Part shown: in pieces, positions 1 to 7,480 of the stretch
Position numbering within the stretch: the stretch's first letter is position 1
How the letters are laid out: every line of letters starts with the position of its first letter
Assembly (NCBI GenBank): GCA_015486955.1
Contig: WFQR01000026.1
Coordinates: forward strand, 1 to 36,820
From: Hippea sp.
Lineage (GTDB): Bacteria > Campylobacterota_A > Desulfurellia > Desulfurellales > Hippeaceae
DNA: 36,820 bases
Direction: 5' to 3'
The notes under the pieces: model-generated
The model's database searches: none
What the model saw: the letters and a program-made list of their open reading frames with translations, nothing else
Told to the model about the DNA's origin: nothing
Position numbers and translations under genes: made by a program

Positions 1-1026
1 ATTTTCATACATGTATTCAAGCAAATTTTTATAATAGTCGCGCAAACCCTTAATCCACGCCCTTATATCTTCAAAACTTTCATCGTACAACGCCTCTGCA
101 ATGTGCATATCTATAATGGAAGGACAGAGGTAGGTTGTATTGGCAGCCGATGCCTTCTCAATAAAATCCTCATTGTCCGTAACAAGCGCACCCATCCTCA
201 AACCACAGGCGTTAAACGTTTTAGACAGGCTCTCTATACTTATCCTAATCTTAGCCTCCTCTATACCCGGAACATCTTTATTTGTTACGCGCCAGATGCT
301 CGGTGGCTCACCATCCACATAGTACAAACCTCTATAAGCCTCATCGCTGATGATAAACATGTTGTTCTCAAGACAAATGCGAGCATATTCATTTATGGTC
401 TTTTGCCTCATCAATTTTCCTGACGGATTATCGTAAGGAATGATTAATAAAGCGCCGGGCTTGTACCTTTTAACCGCACGTTCTATCTCTTCAACGGCAA
501 CATCGTTAAAATTACCCTCTCTATCAAGTGCCCTCTCAACGGCAACGATCTTCCTCCCAAGTTCATCTGCAACAGCCTTGTAGTTCGTATACGTAGGATT
601 CATAACAAGTAAGGGCCTTTCGTCTTTGCCTGCATCACCACACAGGCCCAAAACAGCTGTGCGCATAGCACCTGAACCGCCATCCTGAATAATAGAATAA
701 AGCTCAGGATCAACACCTTTAGGCAAGAAAGCTTTAATGATCTTAATAAAAACGGCATTTGCCTTGTCCGTTCCTGGTGTCTCTGCGTATCTCCAGATAC
801 CGTTTCTTAAATCATCATCCAAAGGATTTAAATACCTCTCCAAAAGCTTTGGATGGGTTTTTAAAGAAACACTGCCTATTGCCACATTTATCGCCTCTAT
901 GGGCTCCCTGCCCTTCTTTTGATCCGCCTTTACCCTTTTTTCAAACACAGTTTGAGCCATTCTCAAACCTGATGGTTTTAAGTTATTGAAAAAATTGGAA
1001 AACTTGCCATTGGGCTTGCCAAACAT
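1..1026 (-). CDS. PLP-dependent aminotransferase class I/II, 5' part only
   Basis: This is a fold-type I pyridoxal-phosphate aminotransferase in the cytoplasm; the amino-acid substrate cannot be told from the sequence. The first 342 codons are present and the C-terminus lies beyond the left edge. The Schiff-base lysine is K269 in the block SLSKTFNACGLRMGA. D228 with Y231 (SDEAYRG) and N200-P201 (PYDNPSGK) fit the cofactor-binding positions of the family. I chose the ATG at 1026 because a strong Shine-Dalgarno AGGGGGAGGAG lies just upstream and a good promoter (1063-1090) lies before it. The gene appears to be transcribed alone, since the toxin-antitoxin pair upstream comes before that promoter. 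The fold is certain; the specificity (aspartate-like or other) is open. Confidence 0.9.
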   Translation of the reverse strand, partial: MFGKPNGKFSNFFNNLKPSGLRMAQTVFEKRVKADQKKGREPIEAINVAIGSVSLKTHPKLLERYLNPLDDDLRNGIWRYAETPGTDKANAVFIKIIKAFLPKGVDPELYSIIQDGGSGAMRTAVLGLCGDAGKDERPLLVMNPTYTNYKAVADELGRKIVAVERALDREGNFNDVAVEEIERAVKRYKPGALLIIPYDNPSGKLMRQKTINEYARICLENNMFIISDEAYRGLYYVDGEPPSIWRVTNKDVPGIEEAKIRISIESLSKTFNACGLRMGALVTDNEDFIEKASAANTTYLCPSIIDMHIAEALYDESFEDIRAWIKGLRDYYKNLLEYMYEN

Positions 1027-1062
1027 TACAAGCTCCTCCCCCTTATGGATTTAAGTAGAGCG

Positions 1063-1090
1063 ATTTTATACAAAAAGGAGAGCCTGTCAA
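1063..1090 (-). promoter_or_regulatory. Sigma70-type promoter of the aminotransferase gene
   Basis: Read on the minus strand, a perfect -35 TTGACA (1085-1090) is followed after 16 bases by TAAAAT (1063-1068), within TATAAAAT. The start codon at 1026 lies about 30 bases past the expected transcription start. Confidence 0.75.
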
Positions 1091-1117
1091 GAATTTATTC
1101 AATTAACTGAGAGCTTT

Positions 1118-1324
1118 TCAGCTCTTTGTCTTATTTCTTAATTCCATAGCTTTTTTACTAATTTCTTCGACAGTACCTTCTTCTTTTAAATAACCCTGTC
1201 TCCAATTAGTATAATCAAAGGAATCTCTTTGAATTAAAGCAATGAAACGCTCCGCTTCCACTTTTCCTAAATGTTTAACCAAAATATCGAAACCCATTAC
1301 TTTAATCTCAGAATCAGTAATCAT
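1118..1324 (-). CDS. Small protein, putative antitoxin partner of the PIN-domain toxin
   Basis: This 68-residue acidic and basic protein has no domain I can name with certainty. Its segment FIALIQRDSFDYTNWRQG resembles small proteins often found beside PIN-domain toxins, which supports an antitoxin role by context. Its ATG overlaps the toxin stop codon (ATGA, 1321-1324), so translation is coupled. A strong Shine-Dalgarno GGAGG lies inside the end of the toxin gene, whereas the toxin itself has no visible one. An AGAGCT/AGCTCT hairpin with a GAAA loop overlaps the stop codon but has no T-run, so it is not a clear terminator. Antitoxin function is inferred, not shown. Confidence 0.65.
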   Translation of the reverse strand: MITDSEIKVMGFDILVKHLGKVEAERFIALIQRDSFDYTNWRQGYLKEEGTVEEISKKAMELRNKTKS

Positions 1325-1752
1325 AGAACCTCCATAACAAAACCTATAGGATCAATTACATTGATCTCCTTAATTTTACTTTTCTTCCTTAAAATGCCAT
1401 TATCAGTTGTTATAAAAAATCTACACTGAGCATATATTGCACATGCCAGATGCAATGCATCCATTTTCTTCAGACCTATTTTAAAAAGTTTCTGTGCCAT
1501 TTCTAATACAAAATTATTCTCTTCAACGTCAACGATAGCCACATCTCTCCATTTTGCTATAAGTATCTTTCTTTCAACAAAAGGGTTTTTACTATTCTCA
1601 AAATCCAAAATATAAGACCAAACCAAATCAAGTTTTCCATCTAAGATTAATCTTTGGATGTAAAGTTTAGCTTCAGACTCCAACTTTATCTTCACCTTAC
1701 TTTGATCGTCAAATGGACGATTAAAGCTACAATTATCTAAGTAAACCCTCAT
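1321..1752 (-). CDS. PIN-domain protein, probable VapC-like ribonuclease toxin
   Basis: The 143-residue product starts with MRVYLDNCSFNRPFDDQ, a typical PIN-domain first strand with acidic residue D6. Further candidate metal ligands are E52, D98 (KKMDALHLACAI) and D117 (FFITTDNGIL), in the order expected for a PIN nuclease. Such proteins act as Mg-dependent RNases in type II toxin-antitoxin systems. A GTG at 1788 would add twelve residues, but the PIN fold begins at the ATG at 1752, so I chose that. No Shine-Dalgarno is visible before either start. The toxin precedes its presumed antitoxin, the reverse of the common VapBC order. The RNA target is unknown. Confidence 0.8.
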   Translation of the reverse strand: MRVYLDNCSFNRPFDDQSKVKIKLESEAKLYIQRLILDGKLDLVWSYILDFENSKNPFVERKILIAKWRDVAIVDVEENNFVLEMAQKLFKIGLKKMDALHLACAIYAQCRFFITTDNGILRKKSKIKEINVIDPIGFVMEVL

Positions 1753-1815
1753 GATTTTATAATAACACCAAACTGCAAAATAATCCACAATAAGTTAACA
1801 AAGCCTAAAAAAGTG

Positions 1816-1844
1816 TTGACTTATTTATTTTTTTTATATAGAAT
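1816..1844 (+). promoter_or_regulatory. Possible upstream (distal) promoter of porin 1
   Basis: TTGACT (1816-1821) and TAGAAT (1839-1844) are separated by 17 bases. The element lies 88 bases upstream of the stronger porin 1 promoter and reads in the same direction; no other gene start lies between, so the two would be tandem promoters of the porin. Confidence 0.4.
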
Positions 1845-1903
1845 TTAGCATGCAAAATAACGCTTTAAGGGGGTGAGAGGAGAAAAAATTGTTTAAAAAG
1901 GAC

Positions 1904-1932
1904 TTGACAAAGAATGGAAGCGGGCTTATTAT
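1904..1932 (+). promoter_or_regulatory. Strong sigma70-type promoter of porin 1
   Basis: A consensus TTGACA (1904-1909) and TATTAT (1927-1932) are separated by exactly 17 bases. The leader is about 40 bases and ends in a near-perfect Shine-Dalgarno, AAGGAGGT (1963-1970), so high expression is expected. Confidence 0.85.
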
Positions 1933-1977
1933 GTGTGGCGATGAAATTAGAAAAAACTTTGTAAGGAGGTTTTAAGC

Positions 1978-3183
1978 ATGAAAAAAAGGTTGATTTCATT
2001 GGTAGCAGCAGCGGCATTGGTAGGTGGTGTAGCTGTAGCAGGTGCTCCACAGGTTGCAAAGGCCGGCACGGTTACAGTAAAGGGCGATACACAGGCAACG
2101 TTGTATGGTTTTGTATGGGCTCAGTATGATTGGATAAATCAAGCTACTGGCGATGCAGATCACAGCAATATGCCTATTCCGGACAATGATGGCTATCTTT
2201 ATGACAAAACACAAGCAGAAACAAGCGTCGGTGTTACAAGGATAGGTTTTGCATTCAAAAACGAGGATGCAAATCTAAATGGAAGAATCGAAGGTGGTTT
2301 TTTCCATGCCGGGAACAACTTTAGACTAAGAAGAGCTTATGTGCAACACAACTTTGATGGTTTCTATGTACTCATAGGTCAAGAGTGGATTATTGAAGAG
2401 AACTTTGCATCCATTTCTGCAGGATTTACAGCGCCAGCCGGATTTGATGAGGGTATTTTAAGGGTCCCACAGGTAAGAATTGGTACAAACTTAGATTTGG
2501 GTAGCGCAAATCTTGATCTCGCTTTGGCGTTTGAGTGGGGTAATAAATCAGCTGTTAGCAGTTCAGCAGGAGTAAACGGTTACGATGGAGCTGCTGTTGA
2601 CAGATACACATTCCCAACGACTGCTGCAAGGGCTGTTTTACATTTAGACACAGGTTTCGGTGCTCCGGCTAAAATTTATGCGTGGGGATCAATTATCCCT
2701 GTATATGTAACAGGTGGAAGCAAACAAGATGAATCCGAAACATCTTACGCATTCGGTGCTGGTGTAAATGTTCCCATTTCTATGTTTACAGTAGGAGGTA
2801 ACTTCCAGTATTCAGATGGTGCTACAAACTACGCAGGATTATCAGATTATCAGCCAGCAAGTTATTATATAAATAACAACGGAGATGACGAAGACACAGA
2901 AATGTACGCATTCAACGTAAACGCTACAGTTACACCAATTCCATGTGTAACATTAGGAGCTGAGTACGACTATGTAGAATTTAAGAACGATGACGTATTC
3001 GATGGAACAAAGCCAAAGGTACATACATTTGTAGGTAATGCCAAAATCAAGACAACAAAATACACAACATTGACACTCGAGTGGAGACATATGAAAGCTA
3101 AAGACTTTGACGCTACAGGTTTAGTAGACGATGATGACTTCTCCGGAGACCAGATTTACGCACTTTACATGTACAAATTCTAA
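1978..3183 (+). CDS. Outer-membrane porin, paralog 1 of 3
   Basis: This 401-residue protein is an outer-membrane beta-barrel porin. It has a Sec signal peptide with a basic start (MKKR), a hydrophobic core and a likely cleavage after AKA at residue 29. The mature protein is rich in alternating aromatic and glycine beta strands, lacks long hydrophobic helices, and ends in a C-terminal phenylalanine (MYKF), the signature for assembly by the BAM machinery. It shares the pattern ...TQATLYGF..AQ/AEF.W near the N-terminus and SGDQ.YA.Y.YKF at the C-terminus with the next two genes. It lacks the insert around DLSNMP.P.PNS...Y.TPLYKSTYD seen in full in paralogs 2 and 3. It has the strongest promoter and Shine-Dalgarno of the three, so it is probably the main porin. 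The solute it passes is unknown. Confidence 0.88.
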   Translation: MKKRLISLVAAAALVGGVAVAGAPQVAKAGTVTVKGDTQATLYGFVWAQYDWINQATGDADHSNMPIPDNDGYLYDKTQAETSVGVTRIGFAFKNEDANLNGRIEGGFFHAGNNFRLRRAYVQHNFDGFYVLIGQEWIIEENFASISAGFTAPAGFDEGILRVPQVRIGTNLDLGSANLDLALAFEWGNKSAVSSSAGVNGYDGAAVDRYTFPTTAARAVLHLDTGFGAPAKIYAWGSIIPVYVTGGSKQDESETSYAFGAGVNVPISMFTVGGNFQYSDGATNYAGLSDYQPASYYINNNGDDEDTEMYAFNVNATVTPIPCVTLGAEYDYVEFKNDDVFDGTKPKVHTFVGNAKIKTTKYTTLTLEWRHMKAKDFDATGLVDDDDFSGDQIYALYMYKF

Positions 3184-3208
3184 AAAATCACTTCTTTAGA
3201 ACCTTATT

Positions 3209-3245
3209 AAGCCCGTGGATTTAAATCCGCGGGCTTTTTTATTTT
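3209..3245 (+). terminator. Intrinsic terminator after porin 1
   Basis: Two 14-base arms, AAGCCCGTGGATTT and AAATCCGCGGGCTT, pair with one G-U wobble and lead into a T-run (TTTTTTATTTTT). It ends porin 1 transcription and separates it from porin 2. Confidence 0.9.
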
Positions 3246-3289
3246 TCCTTAACCGCATTTTAAAATAAAATTTACAAACAACTGCTATA

Positions 3290-3318
3290 ACCTCCCCAGA
3301 AATTTACGAAGGGGAGGT
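3290..3318 (+). promoter_or_regulatory. RBS-sequestering hairpin in the porin 2 leader
   Basis: ACCTCCCC (3290-3297) is an exact 8-base complement of GGGGAGGT (3311-3318), with a 13-base loop between. The right arm is the Shine-Dalgarno of porin 2, whose ATG is at 3324. When folded, the stem would block ribosome binding. There is no T-run after it, so it is not a terminator. I see no clear -35/-10 pair before it; TATAAC (3286-3291) overlaps the left arm and lacks a well-spaced -35. Confidence 0.65.
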
Positions 3319-3323
3319 AAAGT

Positions 3324-4553
3324 ATGAAGAAAAAACTACTTTCAACTGCTGCAATAGCAGTAGCATTGGGTATGGCGTCCTTTCAATCCCACGCCTCAAC
3401 AGTCACACTCAAAGGCTCAACGCAGGCAACGCTATATGGTTTTGCATATGCAGAGTTTGCATGGGATAATCAGATGACAAACATACCGGATTTATCAAAC
3501 ATGCCAAAACCAAATCCGAATTCTCTTTCTAAGTACAGTACACCTCTGTACAAAAGCACATATGATAAAACCAGTGCAAATGCTGAATCCTTCATGACAC
3601 GTCTTGGTTTGAAGTTCACAAACAGTGATGCAAATATAAAAGGAAAGCTGGAAGGAGACTTTAAAGGTGGTTCAGGGAGCAACAAGGGTAATTTCAGAAT
3701 GAGACAGGCTTGGGTGGAGCATGAGTTAGGAAGTTTTAATGTGCTTATAGGCCAGGCATACATCTTGGAAGAGATGCACTCATCCATCAGTATAGGTGAT
3801 GATGCGCCCGGCGGATTCAATATACCTTTCCACAGAGTACCTATGGTGGAACTGAGTTCATCCATAGACTTAGGCAGCGCAGACTTAGACCTTGCTTTAG
3901 CTTTTGAATGGAGCAACAGCAAAGCTGCAGCATCAGGGAAAGACGCAAAGAGCACAGTGCTATCTGTAGATAGGTATGTGTTTCCCACAACAGCAGCAAG
4001 GGCAGTTTTACATATTGCAACAGGCTTTGGTTCACCTGCCACCCTTTATGCCTGGGGCTCTGTAATTCCTGTATATGTTAGTGATAAAAATGGAGCAAAT
4101 GTGAGTGATGATTTTGAAACAGGTTATGGATTTGGCGCAGGAATAAGGGTTCCAATATCTATGTTCAAGATAGGAGCAAACTTCCAGTATTCTGACGGTG
4201 CAACGGGTTATGCAGGATTGACCGATTATGAACCTGCAAGCTACTACTTGAGCACGTCTGGAGATGTTGAAAAAACGCAGATGTATGCATGGAATGTCAA
4301 CGCCACAGTATCACCCACATCTTACATAACTGTTGGGGCTGAGTATGACTATGCAAAATTTGACAATGATGTTTTGCCTTCTGATCCTAAAGTAGAAACA
4401 GTAGTGGGCAACATAAAAATCAAAACCACAAAGGTTACATCCCTTGGTATAGAGTGGAGACATGTAAAGGCAAAAGATTTTGATGCTGTTGGTGCTGGCG
4501 ACGATGACTTCTCAGGTGATCAGGTGTATGCGATTTATAAGTATAAGTTTTGA
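3324..4553 (+). CDS. Outer-membrane porin, paralog 2 of 3
   Basis: This 409-residue outer-membrane porin has a signal peptide (MKKK start, likely cleavage after SHA at residue 24), a beta-strand-rich mature part and the terminal phenylalanine (KYKF). Close similarity to its neighbours runs over the whole length, for example FPTTAARAVLH, GFGSPATLYAWGSVIPVYVS and DFSGDQVYAIYKYKF. It is closest to paralog 3, with which it shares length and the N-terminal insert DLSNMPKPNPNS. The start at 3324 is set by GGGGAGGT six bases upstream, but that site is paired in a stable hairpin, and no good promoter is visible. This points to conditional translation or expression by read-through from porin 1. Substrate unknown. 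Confidence 0.87.
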   Translation: MKKKLLSTAAIAVALGMASFQSHASTVTLKGSTQATLYGFAYAEFAWDNQMTNIPDLSNMPKPNPNSLSKYSTPLYKSTYDKTSANAESFMTRLGLKFTNSDANIKGKLEGDFKGGSGSNKGNFRMRQAWVEHELGSFNVLIGQAYILEEMHSSISIGDDAPGGFNIPFHRVPMVELSSSIDLGSADLDLALAFEWSNSKAAASGKDAKSTVLSVDRYVFPTTAARAVLHIATGFGSPATLYAWGSVIPVYVSDKNGANVSDDFETGYGFGAGIRVPISMFKIGANFQYSDGATGYAGLTDYEPASYYLSTSGDVEKTQMYAWNVNATVSPTSYITVGAEYDYAKFDNDVLPSDPKVETVVGNIKIKTTKVTSLGIEWRHVKAKDFDAVGAGDDDFSGDQVYAIYKYKF

Positions 4554-4574
4554 TCTATCTTAACATAAACTCAC

Positions 4575-4606
4575 CCTCCAGAGGCTTTCTCTCTGGAGGT
4601 TTTTTA
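4575..4606 (+). terminator. Intrinsic terminator after porin 2
   Basis: The arms CCTCCAGAG (4575-4583) and CTCTGGAGG (4591-4599) pair perfectly around a 7-base loop and are followed by TTTTTT. It lies 22 bases past the porin 2 stop codon. Confidence 0.9.
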
Positions 4607-4625
4607 TCTTCCCTCTCAAAAAAAC

Positions 4626-4654
4626 TTAACAAATCAAATCTGAAATTATATTAT
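4626..4654 (+). promoter_or_regulatory. Promoter of porin 3
   Basis: TTAACA (4626-4631) and TATTAT (4649-4654) are 17 bases apart and lie just past the porin 2 terminator, about 30 bases before the porin 3 start codon. This makes porin 3 a separate transcription unit. Confidence 0.6.
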
Positions 4655-4684
4655 TCTTCAACAAAAAAGTGTGGGGGCTTTGCT

Positions 4685-5914
4685 ATGAAAAAGCTTGTAT
4701 CCGCAGTTGTATCTTTATCATTGGGCATTATTTCTTTAACTGCAAATGCCGCTTCTCTAACCACCAAAGGCTCAACACAAGCCACAATCCACGGTTTTAC
4801 CTATGCTGAGTTTGCATGGGACAAGCAGACAACAGGCCTGCCAGACCTATCAAATATGCCCGAGCCCGATCCAAACTCATCTGCCAAGTACAACACGCCC
4901 TTATACAAAAGCACATACGACGAAGTAAACTCACAGGCCGAATCTTGGCTAACAAGACTCTACTTCGGGTTTAAAAACTCAGATGCAGGAGTTAAAGGCT
5001 TAATCGTGGGGGATTTTAAGGGAAAATCCGACGATGGAAACAGGGGCAGCTTCAGAATGAGACAGGCATGGGTTGAGCATGATTTGAGTAATTTTAAAAT
5101 CAGAATAGGCAAAACATATATATTGGAGGAGATGTTCTCATCCATTAGTCTGGCTTCAGTCAAACCTGCAGGATTTCAGGATATAAAGATGAAAAGGGTA
5201 TCGCTTGTCAGGGTCAGTAAAGCCATAAATCTGGAAAAAGCCAGCATCAACTTTGCACTTGCCTTTCAATCAGGAAACAAATTAGCAGTCAGTTCGGGAA
5301 AAGACACAAAAAACAACGCTCTATTTGTTGATAGGTACACAATCCCATATCCCGCAGCAAGAATAATCACAACGTTTGACACAGGTTTTGGTGCACCAGC
5401 AGAAGTTTACGCATGGGGAGCGGTTATACCTGTGTATGTTAGCGATAAAAACGGTGCTAATGTTGCCGATAAATCGGAAACAAGCTACGCATTCGGTGCA
5501 GGACTGAGATTGCCTGTTTACACATTTAAATTCGGCTTTAACTTTCATCACACAGATGGTGCAACGGGCTATTCAGGTTTAACAGACTTCGAACCTGCAA
5601 GCTATTACCTAAGCAAAAACGGCGGAATAGAGAAAACTTCAACAAATACATTTAACATAAATGTCGTTTTCAGGCCCACAAGGTCAATCTCTTTTGGCGG
5701 CGAATACGATCAGGTGAAATTCGACAACAACATCTTTCCATCTGATCCAAAAGTCGAAACCCTAATTGGCAACATTAAAATCAAAACAACAAAGGTTACC
5801 ATGCTCGGTATTGAGTGGAGACACATAAAGGCAAAGAACTTTGATGTTGTGGGTGCGGGAGACGATGAGTTTTCAGGTGATCAAATATACGCGGTTTACA
5901 AATACCTCTTCTAA
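4685..5914 (+). CDS. Outer-membrane porin, paralog 3 of 3
   Basis: This 409-residue porin starts at the ATG at 4685, where a signal peptide begins (MKKLVSAVVSLSLG, likely cleavage after ANA at residue 22). The reading frame is open back to 4550, but the upstream 45 codons cover the porin 2 terminator and cannot be coding. A GGGGG stretch at 4675-4679 serves as ribosome site. It matches paralog 2 almost colinearly (DGATGYSGLTDFEPASYYLS, IEWRHIKAKNFD) and ends in a phenylalanine (KYLF). Several acidic or small residues of paralog 2 are basic here (for example MKRVSLVRVSKAINLEK for HRVPMVELSSSIDLGS), so the pore is likely to prefer a different charge. Probably a duplication of paralog 2 that has since diverged. 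Confidence 0.87.
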   Translation: MKKLVSAVVSLSLGIISLTANAASLTTKGSTQATIHGFTYAEFAWDKQTTGLPDLSNMPEPDPNSSAKYNTPLYKSTYDEVNSQAESWLTRLYFGFKNSDAGVKGLIVGDFKGKSDDGNRGSFRMRQAWVEHDLSNFKIRIGKTYILEEMFSSISLASVKPAGFQDIKMKRVSLVRVSKAINLEKASINFALAFQSGNKLAVSSGKDTKNNALFVDRYTIPYPAARIITTFDTGFGAPAEVYAWGAVIPVYVSDKNGANVADKSETSYAFGAGLRLPVYTFKFGFNFHHTDGATGYSGLTDFEPASYYLSKNGGIEKTSTNTFNINVVFRPTRSISFGGEYDQVKFDNNIFPSDPKVETLIGNIKIKTTKVTMLGIEWRHIKAKNFDVVGAGDDEFSGDQIYAVYKYLF

Positions 5915-5949
5915 AAAAGAAAAAGCCCCTCAAAAACTACAAGAGGGGC
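5913..5949 (-). terminator. Terminator between porin 3 and speE
   Basis: GCCCCTC (5925-5931) and GAGGGGC (5943-5949) form a 7-base stem. On the minus strand it is followed by TTTTTCTTTTTT, a strong terminator of speE. On the plus strand the following bases (CTATATTT) give a weaker terminator for porin 3, so the hairpin may serve both converging genes. Confidence 0.85.
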
Positions 5950-5955
5950 CTATAT

Positions 5956-6819
5956 TTAGTCATTCTCTAAAATTTCTTTAACATAGTTTGGCAAAACAAA
6001 TGCTGCTTTGTGGATCTCGGGGTTGTAGTATTTAAGCTTTAAATTCAGTTCTTCAAATCTTTCTTTATCAAAGCTTTCCATCGGATGTCTATCCCCCTTC
6101 CAGGCAATTGAAAACGCCCAGCTACCAGAGGGATATGTGGGAATTGCTGCTTGATAAATGGTAACCTTATCCCTACCAAACGCCTTTCTCATGTTGTTAA
6201 CAGATCTCATCATCCACTTGGCATCGTAATAGGCGTTTTCAGCCTGTGCCACAACTATGCCACCATCACGCAAGATGTTTTTCACATTAGAATAAAACTC
6301 GGTATTGAACAAGCCCTCGGCTGGCCCAAACGGATCTGTAGAATCGACTATAACAACATCATACAAATCCTTTTTATCCTTCACATACTCAATGCCATCG
6401 CCAATAATCAAATTAACATTGTCCTGTTTGAAACCATTACCAACAAAAGGCGTGTATTCCATTGAATTTTTAGGCACAATTTCGTCTATCTCAACATCAT
6501 CGATTCTTTCAAGGTAGGCGTGCTTTGACACCTCTCTTGCACTGCCGCCATCTCCACCGCCGATGATCAAAACGCTCTTCGGATTTTCGTGGGCAAACAG
6601 AGGCACGTGGGTAATCATTTCATGGTAAACAAACTCGTCCCTTTCTGTAAACATAATTAAGCCGTCGAGTAGCATAACTCTGCCAAATTCGTAAGTATCC
6701 AAAATATCAAGTCTCTGAAGCTTGCTGTACTCTGTATGTAAAACCTCTTTAACTTTAAACGTAAAACCACAGTAATCTGAGTATTTTTCCGTAAACCACA
6801 GTTCTGGATTAAATGGCAT
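5956..6819 (-). CDS. speE: Spermidine synthase (polyamine aminopropyltransferase)
   Basis: The cytoplasmic enzyme transfers an aminopropyl group from decarboxylated S-adenosylmethionine to putrescine or a related amine. The 287-residue length is normal for the family. Visible motifs are the nucleotide-binding loop GGGDGG (87-92), the YHE segment (65-67) and D159-S-T-D162-P with the catalytic and amine-binding aspartates. Thermophiles often use such enzymes to make longer or branched polyamines, so the exact amine is open. The ATG at 6819 has the Shine-Dalgarno GGAGGT close upstream. The korC terminator lies only 15 bases upstream of the gene, leaving no room for a normal promoter, so expression probably depends on read-through from the kor operon or on a weak promoter overlapping the hairpin (TTGATC, 16 bases, TATGGG). 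Confidence 0.93.
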   Translation of the reverse strand: MPFNPELWFTEKYSDYCGFTFKVKEVLHTEYSKLQRLDILDTYEFGRVMLLDGLIMFTERDEFVYHEMITHVPLFAHENPKSVLIIGGGDGGSAREVSKHAYLERIDDVEIDEIVPKNSMEYTPFVGNGFKQDNVNLIIGDGIEYVKDKKDLYDVVIVDSTDPFGPAEGLFNTEFYSNVKNILRDGGIVVAQAENAYYDAKWMMRSVNNMRKAFGRDKVTIYQAAIPTYPSGSWAFSIAWKGDRHPMESFDKERFEELNLKLKYYNPEIHKAAFVLPNYVKEILEND

Positions 6820-6834
6820 CTTTTACCTCCATAC

Positions 6835-6872
6835 AAAAAAATAGGGGCTATGAGCTTTTAACCCATAGCCCC
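6835..6872 (-). terminator. Intrinsic terminator after korC
   Basis: GGGGCTATG (6844-6852) and CATAGCCCC (6864-6872) form a 9-base stem. On the minus strand the hairpin is followed by ATTTTTTT, giving a strong stop for the kor operon. On the plus strand a T-run also follows, but no plus-strand gene enters from the left. Confidence 0.88.
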
Positions 6873-6895
6873 TTTTTTGAAAAGATCAAAGCTAA

Positions 6896-7468
6896 TTACT
6901 TCTTTGTTGGGCCTTCCCTTCTGAATTTCTCTCCAACCTCTAAGCCCATATCAAACGCCTTCAGGTTCATGTCCAAGAATCTCTCAGGAACTTCTTCCTT
7001 AACCGTCTCCCTCACTGCCTCAACGTCCAAAACCTGTGTTAAACCTACGCAGATCCCTACAGCCAAAACGTTCATTGTTACAACGTTGCCAATCTCATAC
7101 TTTGCTGTCCTAACGAGTGGATACTCATAAACCTTGTAAATCTTGGCATCTTCATCAGGAACAGTAACAAGTCCCGAATCCACCAAAACATCGGCGCCTT
7201 GTTTCAAATCGCCTTTATAGGCGTTGTAAGCCTTCTGGTGCGTTGCCAAGAAGAAGTCAACATTTGTGGACTCAGCGAAGATAATAGGCGTGTCCGAAAT
7301 GATGATGTCAGCCTTTGCAGCACCTCCCCTAACCTGAGAGGTGTATGTTGGCACCTGTGTAGCATAGTAATTTGTATGGAAAACGGCTGCATGGGCAAGA
7401 ATGGTTCCTGCAGTCAAAGAACCTTGTCCACCAACTCCCGCAAATCTCAATTCATAATGAAATCCCAT
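6896..7468 (-). CDS. korC: 2-oxoglutarate:ferredoxin oxidoreductase, gamma subunit
   Basis: This 190-residue protein is the gamma subunit of the 2-oxoacid:ferredoxin oxidoreductase family. The N-terminal GVGGQGSLTAGTILA and the later PTYTSQVRGG.A.ADI pattern are diagnostic. With alpha, beta and the ferredoxin-like delta subunit it forms the cytoplasmic enzyme that joins 2-oxoglutarate, CoA and ferredoxin to succinyl-CoA and CO2, a step that can run either way. It is last in the korDABC block, 12 bases after korB, with a GAGAGGTAAG ribosome site, and is followed at once by a terminator. The choice of 2-oxoglutarate over other 2-oxoacids rests on the four-gene layout and the adjoining icd gene. 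Confidence 0.9.
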   Translation of the reverse strand: MGFHYELRFAGVGGQGSLTAGTILAHAAVFHTNYYATQVPTYTSQVRGGAAKADIIISDTPIIFAESTNVDFFLATHQKAYNAYKGDLKQGADVLVDSGLVTVPDEDAKIYKVYEYPLVRTAKYEIGNVVTMNVLAVGICVGLTQVLDVEAVRETVKEEVPERFLDMNLKAFDMGLEVGEKFRREGPTKK

Positions 7469-7480
7469 TTTCTTACCTCT

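Noticed and set aside
103-423. Plus-strand open frame of 106 codons
   Set aside because: It lies antisense to the aminotransferase, which has all its family motifs; no ribosome site or family likeness.
1111-1126. Hairpin AGAGCT-GAAA-AGCTCT at the end of the antitoxin gene as a terminator
   Set aside because: No T-run follows on the minus strand, and the stem includes the stop codon; kept only as a remark.
3470-4042. Minus-strand open frame of 190 codons
   Set aside because: It is the antisense shadow of porin 2, low in complexity (Leu, Ser, Pro), without a ribosome site.
4550-4684. N-terminal extension of porin 3 to an ATG at 4550
   Set aside because: It would cover the porin 2 stop, its terminator and the porin 3 promoter, and would bury the signal peptide.
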